64,000 nucleotides of DNA from NCBI RefSeq assembly GCF_019879105.1, contig NZ_CP082248.1:1-64000 (forward strand), in the 5' to 3' direction. The notes under the pieces are model-generated. The model had not been told where the DNA came from, searched no databases, and worked only from the letters and a program-made list of their open reading frames with translations. The DNA comes from Natrinema sp. SYSU A 869 (GTDB lineage Archaea; Halobacteriota; Halobacteria; Halobacteriales; Natrialbaceae). The position numbers and the translations under genes were made by a program. Shown in pieces: positions 18,546-27,121 of the stretch (position 1 is the first letter of the stretch; each line of letters opens with the position of its first letter).

Positions 18546-18839
18546 ATGAGTAGAAGACTCAAGGGGTCAGCGCCCGACCAAACGACTCATCATCTCCATC
18601 ATGAGTGGAACGGAGACGGGTTGATAAGCGATCAGATCGTGGAAGAGATCGCTGAGTACGAAAACGAGGATCGAGGTGAGTTGCCGCCCCTGAACAAAAG
18701 CATCAATCCTGTGGCACTCGATACGGCGTTTGAAGCGCCTGACGACGATACAACTATGGCAGGGTGCATAACGTTTTCCTACTATGGCTACACTGTGCTC
18801 GCACAGAGTACCGGTCAGGTACTGATCAAAAAGAGCTAA
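18546..18839 (+). CDS. HalOD1 output-domain protein
   Basis: 97 residues from ATG 18546. Core: VEEIAEYENEDRGELPPLNK, INPVALDTAFEAP, then GCITFSYYGYTVLAQSTGQV. Same family as the protein at 6151 (ELPPL, P-AL, G-Y motifs). It is divergent from ppc with 164 bp between starts. TTG 18522 is a possible upstream start. Confidence 0.75.
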   Translation: MSRRLKGSAPDQTTHHLHHEWNGDGLISDQIVEEIAEYENEDRGELPPLNKSINPVALDTAFEAPDDDTTMAGCITFSYYGYTVLAQSTGQVLIKKS

Positions 18840-19336
18840 TCAGTATACTGTGGCATAGATTGCGCTCACGTCGATAGAGGGAAGCTCTGGAAGGGGTTAT
18901 TTGGCGGTTCGCGAACTCCACATCACTCACACCACTTCTCACATGGCTGAAGCCGTGAGCTTTCACTCGGAAGTTCTGTGCTCGGTACCTCGATATTCGC
19001 GAGACGGATCTGGCTTTTTGAGTTCTCCGCATGATTCCGGGTTGTCGGGACGCGTCACTCCACTCGTTTCATATCTATTTTTTCTGACTCGTAGTGTTTG
19101 AGCACCTGCGAGAATATTTCCAACGAGTTACTTGTTCCCATAGTAGCTTTTCGTGTTTATACCCTCGGAGATATAACATAAAGTCATCTCATGAATACCG
19201 CACACATTCAAATATCTGTATGGCCAGCGGGCCGGTGCGCCTGTTTCGGGCGTAGCACTAACCTTTTAACTCCCACACCTGCTCTATCCACACTGTACTG
19301 TGGGACTGTGAACCCCCGCTGGAGTAGATACGCAAG
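18840..19336. other. Intergenic with an IS200/IS605-like hairpin
   Basis: 497 bp. At 18938-18959 an imperfect palindrome CTCACATGGCTGAAGCCGTGAG resembles end hairpins of IS200/IS605 elements, without a second end. Nearer the pabB gene, an inverted repeat CCACACTGTACTGTGGG (19289-19305) lies about 30 nt before the start and could affect transcription or be an operator. No gene seen. Confidence 0.45.
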
Positions 19337-20845
19337 ATGAGCCAAACGACAGTCGTTACCGATAGGGAGTCATTCCTCGCTACTGCCGAGGCTGCACCGC
19401 CCGAAGCGAGAGTACCGATTGAGGTCCGCGTCTCCGTTTCGGACCCGTTCGTGGCGTATCGACGCGCTCGCGATGACTCCGACGGGTTCTACTTGGAGAC
19501 GACCGGCGGACAGTCCGGCTGGGGATACTTTGGCGTCGCTCCGGTCGAGCGGATTCAGGTTCCTCACAACGCTGTATCGGAGGGCGAAGAGAGCCCGTCG
19601 ATAGCCGCAATCGATACTGTTCTCGATCGCGAACAGCTAGTCCGTGGAGAGTGTTCGGTCCCGTATCCTTGCGGTGCGTTCGGATGGCTGTCCTACGACG
19701 TCGCTCGCGAACTGGAGGATCTCCCGGACACAACCACCAACGATCGGAAGCTACCGCGGCTGCAACTGGGCGTGTTCGATCGCGTGGCCGCCTGGAGAGA
19801 ACCTCGCAACGACAAGCCGGTCATAGTACACGTTACGGCGTGTCCTGTCGTCGGCGACGACCCGGCCTCCGCATACGAATCGGGCCTCGAGGACGCGGTC
19901 GAACTCGCACGGGCGACGATAGAGGGGACAGAACGACAGTGCGCTCCGCCCACGACGGCGGAGAGGGCTACGTTCGAGAGCGAGTGCGGCAGAGAGGCAT
20001 TCGCAGATCGCGTCCGAGCTATCAAACAGTACATCCGCGATGGGGATACATTCCAAGCGAACGTCTCTCACAGGCTGGTCGCGCCCGCCGACGTTCACCC
20101 GATCGACGTGTTCAGTGCCGTCCGACAGGTGAACCCTGCCCCGTATTCGGGCTTACTGGAGTTCCCTGGGATCGATCTGGTGAGCGCCAGCCCCGAGCTC
20201 TTGCTTGAAGTTCGCGGCGACGAACTCGTTACGGAACCGATTGCGGGAACTCGTCCCCGGGGGACGATGACCGAGGAAGATCAGACTCTCGAAGCGGACC
20301 TCCGAGACGACGAGAAGGAGCGCGCTGAACACGCGATGCTCGTCGACCTGGAGCGAAATGATCTGGGCAAGGTGTGCGAGTACGGCTCGGTTGAGGTCGA
20401 AGAGTACAGACGAATAGACCGTTACTCGGAGGTCATGCACCTTGTCTCCGTGGTACGTGGCCGGCGGCGAGACGATGCGACCCTCGCCGACTCGGTTTCG
20501 GCGGTGTTCCCGGGCGGGACGATAACCGGTGCACCCAAACCCCGTACGATGGAGATCATCGACGAAGTCGAAGCAACCCGACGAGGGCCCTATACAGGAA
20601 GTATCGGCATTTTTGGGTTCGATAACCGAGCGACTCTCAACATTATCATTCGAACACTTGTGCGCCACCACGACGAGTACTCTCTCCGTGTCGGCGCAGG
20701 GATCGTTCACGATTCCGATCCCGCTCACGAGTACGCTGAAACGTTGGACAAGGCTCGTGCGCTCGTTACCGCTGTCGACGAAGCGCTCGGCGACCAAGCG
20801 TCGTTAGCTGTCGAAACAGCACCCGACGTGATGGGGGACCCCTGA
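19337..20845 (+). CDS. pabB: Aminodeoxychorismate/anthranilate synthase component I
   Basis: 502 residues of the chorismate-utilising family. N-terminal half: [13 protein letters not shown] and [20 protein letters not shown]. Catalytic half: [86 protein letters not shown] and [24 protein letters not shown] has Ala where E. coli PabB has Lys, a state shared by TrpE and many PabB. With only PabA/TrpG beside it, no other trp genes, and a folate-based pathway nearby, I favour 4-amino-4-deoxychorismate formation for folate; anthranilate synthase remains possible. Its stop overlaps the next start by one base. Confidence 0.8.
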   Translation: MSQTTVVTDRESFLATAEAAPPEARVPIEVRVSVSDPFVAYRRARDDSDGFYLETTGGQSGWGYFGVAPVERIQVPHNAVSEGEESPSIAAIDTVLDREQLVRGECSVPYPCGAFGWLSYDVARELEDLPDTTTNDRKLPRLQLGVFDRVAAWREPRNDKPVIVHVTACPVVGDDPASAYESGLEDAVELARATIEGTERQCAPPTTAERATFESECGREAFADRVRAIKQYIRDGDTFQANVSHRLVAPADVHPIDVFSAVRQVNPAPYSGLLEFPGIDLVSASPELLLEVRGDELVTEPIAGTRPRGTMTEEDQTLEADLRDDEKERAEHAMLVDLERNDLGKVCEYGSVEVEEYRRIDRYSEVMHLVSVVRGRRRDDATLADSVSAVFPGGTITGAPKPRTMEIIDEVEATRRGPYTGSIGIFGFDNRATLNIIIRTLVRHHDEYSLRVGAGIVHDSDPAHEYAETLDKARALVTAVDEALGDQASLAVETAPDVMGDP

Positions 20846-21414
20846 TGATCCTGATCATCGATAACTACGACTCTTTCGTTTACAATCTCGTTCAGTATGT
20901 CGGCGAGTTCACCCCCGTTGAAGTCCGCAGAAACGACGAAATCGATGTTGAGGGGATCCGGTCGCTCGATCCGGACGGGATCGTCGTCTCGCCAGGGCCG
21001 GGGAAACCCGAGGACGCGGGCATTTCCGTCGACGTGTTCGCCGAAACTGACTACCCCGCGCTGGGAGTGTGCCTGGGACACCAGGCGCTGTGTGCCGCTC
21101 ACGGCGTTTCAGTTGGCCACGCCCCCGAAGTGATACACGGGAAGCCGTCCGAGGTGCGCCATGACGGCACTGGACTGTACGCTGGCCTCCCTGACCCGTT
21201 CGAGGTGGGGCGATACCACTCGCTTGCCGTCGAACGAGAGTCGTTGCCGTCTCGCCTCGTCGAGACGGCCTGGACAGACGACGACCGCGAGATCCTGATG
21301 GGCGTCCGGCACGCGGACCGACCGCACGTCGGCGTCCAGTTTCATCCTGAGAGCATCCTTACCGACGCGGGCAAGCGGATCATCGAGAACTTCTGCTCGA
21401 TGGCCGCCCAATAA
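20845..21414 (+). CDS. pabA: Glutamine amidotransferase subunit PabA/TrpG
   Basis: 189 residues. Class I glutamine amidotransferase: IIDNYDSFVYNLVQYVGEF, GIVVSPGPGKPEDAG, the nucleophile Cys in ALGVCLGHQALC, and the His-Glu dyad in GVQFHPESILT. It releases ammonia from glutamine for the partner synthase. Translation is coupled to pabB (TGATG at 20843-20847). The stop codon is immediately followed by the left end of the MITE at 21416; the haloarchaeal pabC that often follows is not here. Confidence 0.85.
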   Translation: MILIIDNYDSFVYNLVQYVGEFTPVEVRRNDEIDVEGIRSLDPDGIVVSPGPGKPEDAGISVDVFAETDYPALGVCLGHQALCAAHGVSVGHAPEVIHGKPSEVRHDGTGLYAGLPDPFEVGRYHSLAVERESLPSRLVETAWTDDDREILMGVRHADRPHVGVQFHPESILTDAGKRIIENFCSMAAQ

Positions 21415-21415
21415 T

Positions 21416-21598
21416 CAGTTAATCACATCGAGAGACTCACGATCTCCACCAGTAGGCACTGAATCTACGTCCGTGATGTCTGGATAGCCTTCGGAACGAT
21501 GGTGGTGGCGGGATCTGACATCAGTCAGTCGCTGTCGGCGGCGGATCGCCGCCGACGCGACAGTGTAGCCACTCACTCTAACCCGATGTGATCGACTG
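21416..21598. mobile_element. 183-bp MITE derived from the ISH3-type IS at 23926
   Basis: Its ends CAGTTAATCACATCG and CGATGTGATCGACTG match the IS ends. Bases 21416-21575 are nearly identical to the first 160 bp of the IS (few substitutions), then it jumps to the last about 22 bp of the IS. The junction lies at CACTCA, which occurs in the IS at both sides of the deleted part. It includes the long hairpin GTCGGCGGCGGATCGCCGCC (around 21534-21553). Confidence 0.85.
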
Positions 21599-21718
21599 TG
21601 GTTGTCGATGGCAGTGCCACTGACACCGACGCGTGTCGGGAGAGCATACTCTCGTCCGGTATGCTGTCAACCGAGCCACGGTCACTTATCCTTCCCACAA
21701 GCACGATGAGAGTGGCCG

Positions 21719-22057
21719 TCAGTCGGCCGTCGATCCCCCGCCGATCGTTTCGAGAGACTCGATCTCCGCGTCCGTCCAGTCGTAGAACGACTCGTCGTTC
21801 TCCCGGAGAGCCTCGACACACTCGTCGTGGCGATCGACCGCCTCTCGATGGTAGGGGTCAGCGGGATTGGAATCGATCCAGTTCCTGAGTTCCCGCAGGG
21901 CAGTCGGGGAGTAGGTGTCGATCGTTCCCTGACGCTCGATGAGTTTGACCTTCCGGTCCTCGTCAGCTAGCGTACGATACATCGCCCAGCCGCCGACCCC
22001 CCAGAGGAGGACGATCGAACTGAGCATCATAACCCACGTGATTGCTGCCAGTGCCAT
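21719..22057 (-). CDS. NSS transporter small subunit (MetS-like)
   Basis: 112 residues. One N-terminal membrane helix (ALAAITWVMMLSSIVLLWGV, then GGWAMYRTL) and a charged cytoplasmic tail (LADEDRKVKLIERQG, LRNWIDSNPADPYHREAVDR). This is the size and layout of small subunits paired with sodium symporters such as MetP/MetS for methionine and alanine in Corynebacterium, though haloarchaeal ones have longer tails. It starts 2 nt after the transporter's stop, so the two are co-transcribed. Confidence 0.75.
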   Translation of the reverse strand: MALAAITWVMMLSSIVLLWGVGGWAMYRTLADEDRKVKLIERQGTIDTYSPTALRELRNWIDSNPADPYHREAVDRHDECVEALRENDESFYDWTDAEIESLETIGGGSTAD

Positions 22058-22059
22058 AG

Positions 22060-23519
22060 TCAGTCACCTCCCGAAACAGGTGGTCGTTCGTTTTCGGTGC
22101 GCATATTCAGCGCCTGTGCCAGCCCCAGACTTATGGCGACGATGATCGCCATAAGCGCGAGGCCACCCAACATAAGTGTCTCATTCTCGGACCCAAGGCT
22201 TGTCACTGCACCGTAGGCTATGATGAAGAGCATCACAGCCGGAATGACGAACCGGACGATTGGGTTCCACCACGAGCCGATGTAGATGTCGGCGTTCCGG
22301 TTCAGGTCGAGTACGCGACCCCGTTCAGGCTGGAACTTCCAGCCCACGAGCGTGATGACTGCCAGAGTAGCGATCGGCAGCCCGAAGTTCCCGAACATGT
22401 AGTCTAACGTCCCCAGGATGTCCTGGGAGATCGCACTCGGGATACCCAGAAGCCAGATGAGGAAGACCACGCCCACGACGGTCTGGGTCCGGGAAAAGCC
22501 AAACTCCTCGTCGAGAGTGGTCACGATTGGCTCAGTGAGTGCGAACGCGGAGCTGAACGCGGCAAAGAAGAATCCAAAGAAGAACACGATCGCCCACAGC
22601 CCGCCGCCCGGCATCTGCGGGAAGACTTCGACCAGCGAGATAAACGCCAGACTCGTTCCTGCGGTGGGCTCCAGTCCGAAGGCGAAGACCACAGGGAAGA
22701 TCGCAAAAATCGCGAGCAGACCGATGCTGGTGTTCCCAACGGCCGTGAACAGCGCCCCGCCGAGTGGCACATCGTCGTGCTTGCGGAGGTAGCTCCCGAA
22801 GGTCAGAGCGACCCCCATCCGAGTCCGGTGGAGAAAAGCGCCTGCCCTAACGCTGCGACCCAGGTCTCGCCACGCAGGAAGTATTCCCAGTCGGGGTTGA
22901 ACGCGAAGGCCAGGCCCTCGACGCCGCCCGGAAGGGTCACACCACGGATGGCGACGGCGACGAGCGAGATCGCCATCAGTGGGATCATATACTTCGCCAT
23001 TCGCTCAACCCCGTCTTTGATCCCGAGAGATAGGACGGCGGCCACGCTGATCGCCGTCACCGTGTGGGTTCCAACGGTCAATGCAGGTGAGTTGATGAAG
23101 TCGTTCCAGAATGGCTCTGGCTGGAACGCGGGGTCCATAAAGGTGAAAAGCACCGAATGTACTGCATAGTACAGGATCTCGCCGACAAGCGGAAGGTAGT
23201 AAGTCATCAGCGCGAAGTTAACGATGACTACTACAAACCCGAGTCCACGCAAGGTCCGGTTGTCAAATATCTGTTTGAACGTGCCGATAATGCCTTTCCC
23301 GGTGTACCGACCGATCATCGTTTCGGCCATCAAACCAGGGATGGCGATGAGGTAAAGCAGGATGATGTAGGCGAGGAGGAATGCGCCTCCGCCGTTCATT
23401 CCGGTCGTATAAGGCATCCGCCAGATGTTTCCCGCACCGACCATCGCCCCGATCATTGCCATCATAAACCCGAATCGGGTACCCCACTCCTCACGTGACG
23501 TACTCGTTTCTTCTGTCAT
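22060..23519 (-). CDS. Sodium:neurotransmitter symporter-family (NSS) amino-acid transporter (one-base frame break)
   Basis: Reconstructed 486 residues, 11-12 membrane helices. N-terminal NSS signature: WGTRFGFMMAMIGAMVGAGN then IWRMPYTTGMNGGGAFLLAY (TM1 with the unwound Na+/substrate site). Later, ALFSTGLGWG continues as VALTFGSYLRKHDD in the next frame, and TM8-like GNTSIGLLAIFAIFP. The break is at CCCCC 22812-22816 (one base short); otherwise both halves are clean. It imports an amino acid with Na+; the substrate is not readable from sequence, though pairing with a MetS-like subunit suggests neutral amino acids. It is the cargo of the putative composite transposon. Confidence 0.88.
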
Positions 23520-23799
23520 ATGTCACCAATTGTCACTAAACCTCTACCCCGCATTAAAGTTTTCCCGTTTTATAATTATAGCTTCACTTACAACAACTCG
23601 GTTTTCGACAATCAACGCAACCCGCCTAATTAGACAGTGCTAGTTTTGAGTTTAATTATGTTTTGACACTGCCAGATTGAGGCTGAACTGAGTGGAGTTC
23701 CTCAAAAGGAGGTGGATGCTAAGCGAGGACCTCCATATTGACGTAGCGGGTTCTTCGGACGTACCGTTTTAGATAATGACTGGACGCGCACGCTAGCCG
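23520..23799. other. Upstream region of the NSS operon with IS-end fragments
   Basis: AT-rich promoter DNA (TTTTATAATTATAG, 23568-23581) for the leftward transporter. AGACAGTGCTAG near 23632 matches the end of the IS6-type element at 14558-15330 in all but one base, suggesting an IS end here that connects to the transposase remnant at 23800. Confidence 0.4.
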
Positions 23800-23925
23800 G
23801 GGATCCGGTTGGCGTGCGCTGTCAATGCTGCCTCGGCGTCGTTAGCCGAGTGTCGTGACCTCTGCGAGTGGTTCGGCGTCAGCCGAACCCGAGCAACGGT
23901 TCAACACTGGATCAAGCATCAGTTA
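23800..23925 (+). pseudogene. N-terminal fragment of an IS transposase, cut by the ISH3-type IS
   Basis: LACAVNAASASLAECRDLCE, WFGVSRTRATVQHWIKH: the helix-turn-helix start of haloarchaeal DDE transposases (IS6-like; compare LGVERSHGAVWNWVHRLAD in the copy at 14566). The frame runs straight into the end of the IS at 23926, which interrupted it. Confidence 0.6.
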
Positions 23926-25282
23926 ATCACATCGAGAGACTCACGATCTCCACCAGTAGGCACTAAATCTACGTCCGTGATGTCTGGATAGCCTTCGGAA
24001 CGATGGTGGTGGCGGGATCTGACATCAGTCAGTCGCTGTCGGCGGCGGATCGCCGCCGGCGCGACAGTGTAGCCACTCACGAGCGCTGCCCCAATTCAGG
24101 GACAGCTATCGGAAGAACCGGTCGTCGAGTGGTTGATTCGCTGGGACAGCTCTGCGCACACCGAGGGCTGTCCAGGCAGCACGAATCACCATCTCACAGA
24201 ACTCCGTGAACGACCACTCCCAGAGGCGGCGCCCCCCACGGCGGGGCGCCGCCACGTATATCCAGTGAAGGTATCGCCAGACGTTCTGTAGCAATAGACT
24301 CACGACAAACAGCAATAACCGAAGCCCGGCGTCCCGTGAACTGGTGAGAGCGAGGCTCTGCTTGGCTAATCGATAGCTTGACTCGATTCCGAAGCGCTTG
24401 CGATAGTGTTCTCGTGCATCCCGTGGTGTGTCGATGAACGGCGCGTCAGCGGCGTAGCCGTGACGCGTCACCCCGTGCTCGTCGTATCGTCCTCGCTGGT
24501 AGACACAGTCGATGAACACAGGGAATGTTACCCGCCTAGCGAGTTCGTGTTCGATCACACGACTCCAGCCTCTACTGAGTTCGTCTTGAATCGTCTCGCC
24601 CCACTTGACAATTGGCATGATGTAGGCGTAGTTGTGCGCGTACAGCAGTTCGAGACAGGTGCTGTGGTAGAATCCGCGATCAAGGTAGACGGCCTTGACG
24701 CGCAGGTCAAGACCGTTGAGGAGTTCGAGGAACTCACCAAGAGCATCGCTGGTGGCTTCGCCAGCGATCAGCTGGCGAACCGCCAGCGTGTATCGCTTGT
24801 TACGCACCCGTGCGTAGAGCGTGACGTAAGCGTGAAAGGCGGTGGTTCTCGTTTCGCCTGCGAGAAGTACAGTGACTCCGTCTCGTCCTCGTCACCGTAG
24901 TACGGATCGAGGTGGAGGTCGGCGACGACCTCCACCGGTCGATCTGGAAGCGTCTCAAGGACATCCCGTTGAAGGAGCGTGTTCCCAACCGTTTCAACGG
25001 CATCAAGATCGAACTGATCGATAAGATATCCACGGACGGTATTGGCGTGGGGTGAGTCGTTAGTTTTCTCGCAGACGTGATTGATCGAGGTCCCGCCGGC
25101 GAGGACCTCGTACAATTCCTCCGTTGTGACCGCTACGTTCTCCCGAGGTCCAACGAAAGTTCCTTCTCGAGACTGCTGACGACAAAATTAAGCAGGTGCT
25201 CTTCTTTTAGCTCGTTGTCTGCTGGGGTTGATTTCACACCTTCTCCAAGCAGACACTCATCCTAATCCGATGTGATCAACTG
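23926..25282 (-). mobile_element. ISH3-family IS element
   Basis: 1357 bp with ends CAGTTAATCACATCG (23926) and CGATGTGATCAACTG (25282). It contains one transposase gene on the minus strand and a strong hairpin (about 24042-24070) between the gene's stop and the left end, probably its terminator. The 183-bp MITE at 21416 is an internal-deletion derivative. Confidence 0.85.
24106..25237 (-). pseudogene. ISH3-family transposase (two one-base frame breaks)
   Basis: KSTPADNELKEEHLLNFVVS, then in the next frame ENVAVTTEELYEVLAGGTSI, LPDRPVEVVADLHLDPYYGD, LYFSQAKR; in the third frame TAFHAYVTLYARVRNKRYTL, VKAVYLDRGFYHSTCLELL, RFGIESSYRLAKQSLAL, QNVWRYLHWIYVAAPRRGGR, ending DDRFFR. DDE residues: ADLHLD, YLDRGF and E of the Y-R-E region. 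Breaks at CCC 25142-25144 and near 24848, each one base short. If both are sequencing artefacts this would be an intact 377-residue enzyme. Confidence 0.85.
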
Positions 25283-25840
25283 ATAATAGGTCTTTTCTAG
25301 AATATCTCGTTCGGCGCGACGTTCACGGTCGAGAACGAATCGCCGACCACCCGCCAGAACTTCACAGTGATATCACTGTTATTCTATTACTCTCCGAGAA
25401 CAGCCGTCCGTCCACCGTCGACAGAAAGTGTACACCCGATACAGGCCGGGCTTCTGGATCGTTCGATCAATAAGTTCCGTCCCGTGCGGACGGTTGTCGA
25501 CGGCCGTCGCCGAACACTCGATCAGAGTGATCCGTGTTCCGAAACACAGTGTTACGAACGACTGGAGAGTTTGAAGATCGATCGAACGTATAGACTATCG
25601 CCAGCACACACCTTGTGGAGAGGCTGTTTCGTCGCTACAACTGAGGATGAGGGGGTCGAGTTACCGGGACCCGTGTTGGTCCGTGGCTGAGGACAGAGCT
25701 ACGAGATCCGGGACGGTCCGAGGTCGGAACGACCGTTGAAAGGATCCATATTCCTCATCCTATGTAGGGCACCCGGGTCAGGCGCCATATCAAGCGTTTC
25801 TGTACCACTTAAAATATCTTCATGTGGATAGTTACGGGAG
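25283..25840. other. Intergenic, no gene recognised
   Basis: About 560 bp after the composite element. Before insertion it would have followed the pabA stop directly. I looked for pabC remnants and saw none. A 107-codon frame at 25367-25690 shows no familiar motif and has an Arg/Ser-rich makeup unlike haloarchaeal proteins. Confidence 0.4.
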
Positions 25841-25850
25841 TTTATATAAT
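25841..25850 (+). promoter_or_regulatory. TATA-like promoter of the folD leader
   Basis: TTTATATAAT at 25841-25850, an excellent archaeal box. Transcription would start near 25872, some 175 nt before the folD start. This is long for haloarchaea, where most mRNAs are leaderless. Confidence 0.55.
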
Positions 25851-25871
25851 CTTGCCAGCAGCAGTGCGCAC

Positions 25872-26048
25872 CCCGCCCCGCTTTTCCCGCAAACGGGGGT
25901 GTAGAATCCGGCCGTCCCCGCCACCCGTAAATTAATTACTTCTACCTGATGACCCTGCAACCGCCGACGCTGCGAGTAACGGCTCAGCGCCTACCGCCAG
26001 CTGTGGGAACGTTACGGTCACTGCGGAGTGACACTCGAAGGTAAACCA
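25872..26048 (+). ncRNA. Candidate structured 5' leader of folD
   Basis: About 175 nt rich in C and G with local hairpins: CCCGCAAACGGG (about 25898-25909), GCTG/CAGC arms around 25971-25989, and a perfect GTCACT-GCGG-AGTGAC (26017-26032) ending 17 nt before ATG 26049. No riboswitch class I know (glycine, THF, SAM) fits the visible sequence, so this is only a candidate cis-regulatory RNA. Confidence 0.3.
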
Positions 26049-26941
26049 ATGACAGAATCATCGATGGAAACGAGATTGCGGATCGAATCAAGACAGAATT
26101 GGAAGTGTGCGTCGAAACACTCGGTGATCACGGCGTCACGCCCGGTCTCGCGACGGTGCTGATGAGCGACGACAGCGCGAGCGAGACGTACGTGAACATG
26201 AAACAGCGGGCGTGCGAGGAGATCGGGATCGAAGGGCGTCACCACGAACTCGATCCCGAGACGTCGTCGGACACACTAGAAGGCCGGATAGAGGCGTTGA
26301 ACGAAAACCCGGACGTACACGGGATTCTCGTCCAGATGCCGGTCCCCGACCACGTTGACGAGCAAACCATCCTCGAACGGATCGATCCGATGAAGGACGT
26401 CGATGGGTTCCATCCGGAGAACGTTGGCAAACTCGTCACGGGGGATTCCCAGCTCAAGCCGTGTACTCCACATGGTATCCAGCGACTGCTCGCCGCCACG
26501 GGGGTGGAGACGGCAGGAAAAGACGTCGTGATCGTCGGCAGGTCCAACATCGTAGGGAAACCGATGATGAACCTTCTCGTCCAGAAGGACAATCTAGGTA
26601 ACGCAACGGTGACTACCTGTCACTCCCGAACGAATAATCTCGCAGAGAAAACAAGAAACGCGGACGTCGTTATCGCTGCCGCCGGCGTCCCAGAACTGAT
26701 CGACGGATCGATGCTGTCGGAAGACACCGTTGTCATCGACGTAGGCGTCAACCGTGTCGACGCGGACGACGACAAGGGGTACGAACTCGTGGGCGACGTC
26801 GAGTTCGAAAGTGCCGCGGAGCAAGCCAGTGCCATCACGCCGGTGCCCGGCGGCGTCGGACCGATGACGATCGCGATGTTGCTCTACAACACTGTCAAGG
26901 CGGCCAGCCTTCAGAAGAACGTCGACGTCGATCTTCCCTGA
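26049..26941 (+). CDS. folD: FolD: methylene-THF dehydrogenase / methenyl-THF cyclohydrolase (one-base frame break at the start)
   Basis: 297 residues when restored. It oxidises 5,10-methylene-THF to methenyl-THF with NAD(P)+ and hydrolyses it to 10-formyl-THF. Motifs: SETYVNMKQRACEEIGI (catalytic Tyr and Lys), VHGILVQMPVPDHVD, DGFHPENVGKL, CTPHGIQRLL, VVIVGRSNIVGKPM (nucleotide loop), ITPVPGGVGPMTIAML. The expected N-terminus MTE-IIDGNEIADRIKTELE appears only if one A is added at 26056-26057; otherwise translation would need TTG 26099. It sits upstream of the dehydrogenase at 27122 and receives methylene-THF from it. Confidence 0.93.
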
Positions 26942-27087
26942 CCTCTAGCGGCTCGCACTTCCCGAAAGTAACACATACATTTCATTTTGTGGGCGTTTTG
27001 TAAAATACCTAACCTCTAGTGGAGTCTCCTGCCGCTATACCGTAACTCAGTGCCTTCAGCCGGTTTTGACTTAAATGACCGTTGCAC

Positions 27088-27093
27088 TTATAA
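27088..27093 (+). promoter_or_regulatory. TATA box of the first dimethylglycine/sarcosine dehydrogenase
   Basis: TTATAA (inside CTTATAAG) lies 29 nt before ATG 27122, the spacing expected for a leaderless transcript. It supports ATG 27122 over upstream in-frame starts. Confidence 0.6.
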
Positions 27094-27121
27094 GAGAATC
27101 CACCGGATTGGGTTGTGTCAT

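Larger units (their letters stand above)
21416..25282. mobile_element. Putative composite transposon carrying NSS transporter genes
   Basis: A MITE (21416-21598) and the full IS (23926-25282) lie in the same orientation around the transporter genes. ATAAT precedes the MITE (21411-21415) and follows the IS (25283-25287). The inner flanks do not match: TGGTT follows the MITE and AGCAT precedes the IS. Neither element has its own target duplication, but the block as a whole does, with the 5-bp length also seen for the IS at 12454. The simplest reading is transposition of the whole 3.87-kb unit into the end of the pabBA operon. Confidence 0.65.

Noticed and set aside
19337-21414. Calling the pair firmly trpE-trpG
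   Set aside because: PIAGTRPRG fits either enzyme and no other trp gene is near; folate context favours pabBA, so the alternative is only mentioned.
25367-25690. 107-codon frame after the composite transposon, considered as a pabC remnant
   Set aside because: No aminotransferase class IV motif in any frame; composition is not haloarchaeal.
25872-26048. Glycine, THF or SAM riboswitch in the folD leader
   Set aside because: None of the conserved core sequences of those classes is visible; kept only as an unnamed structured leader.
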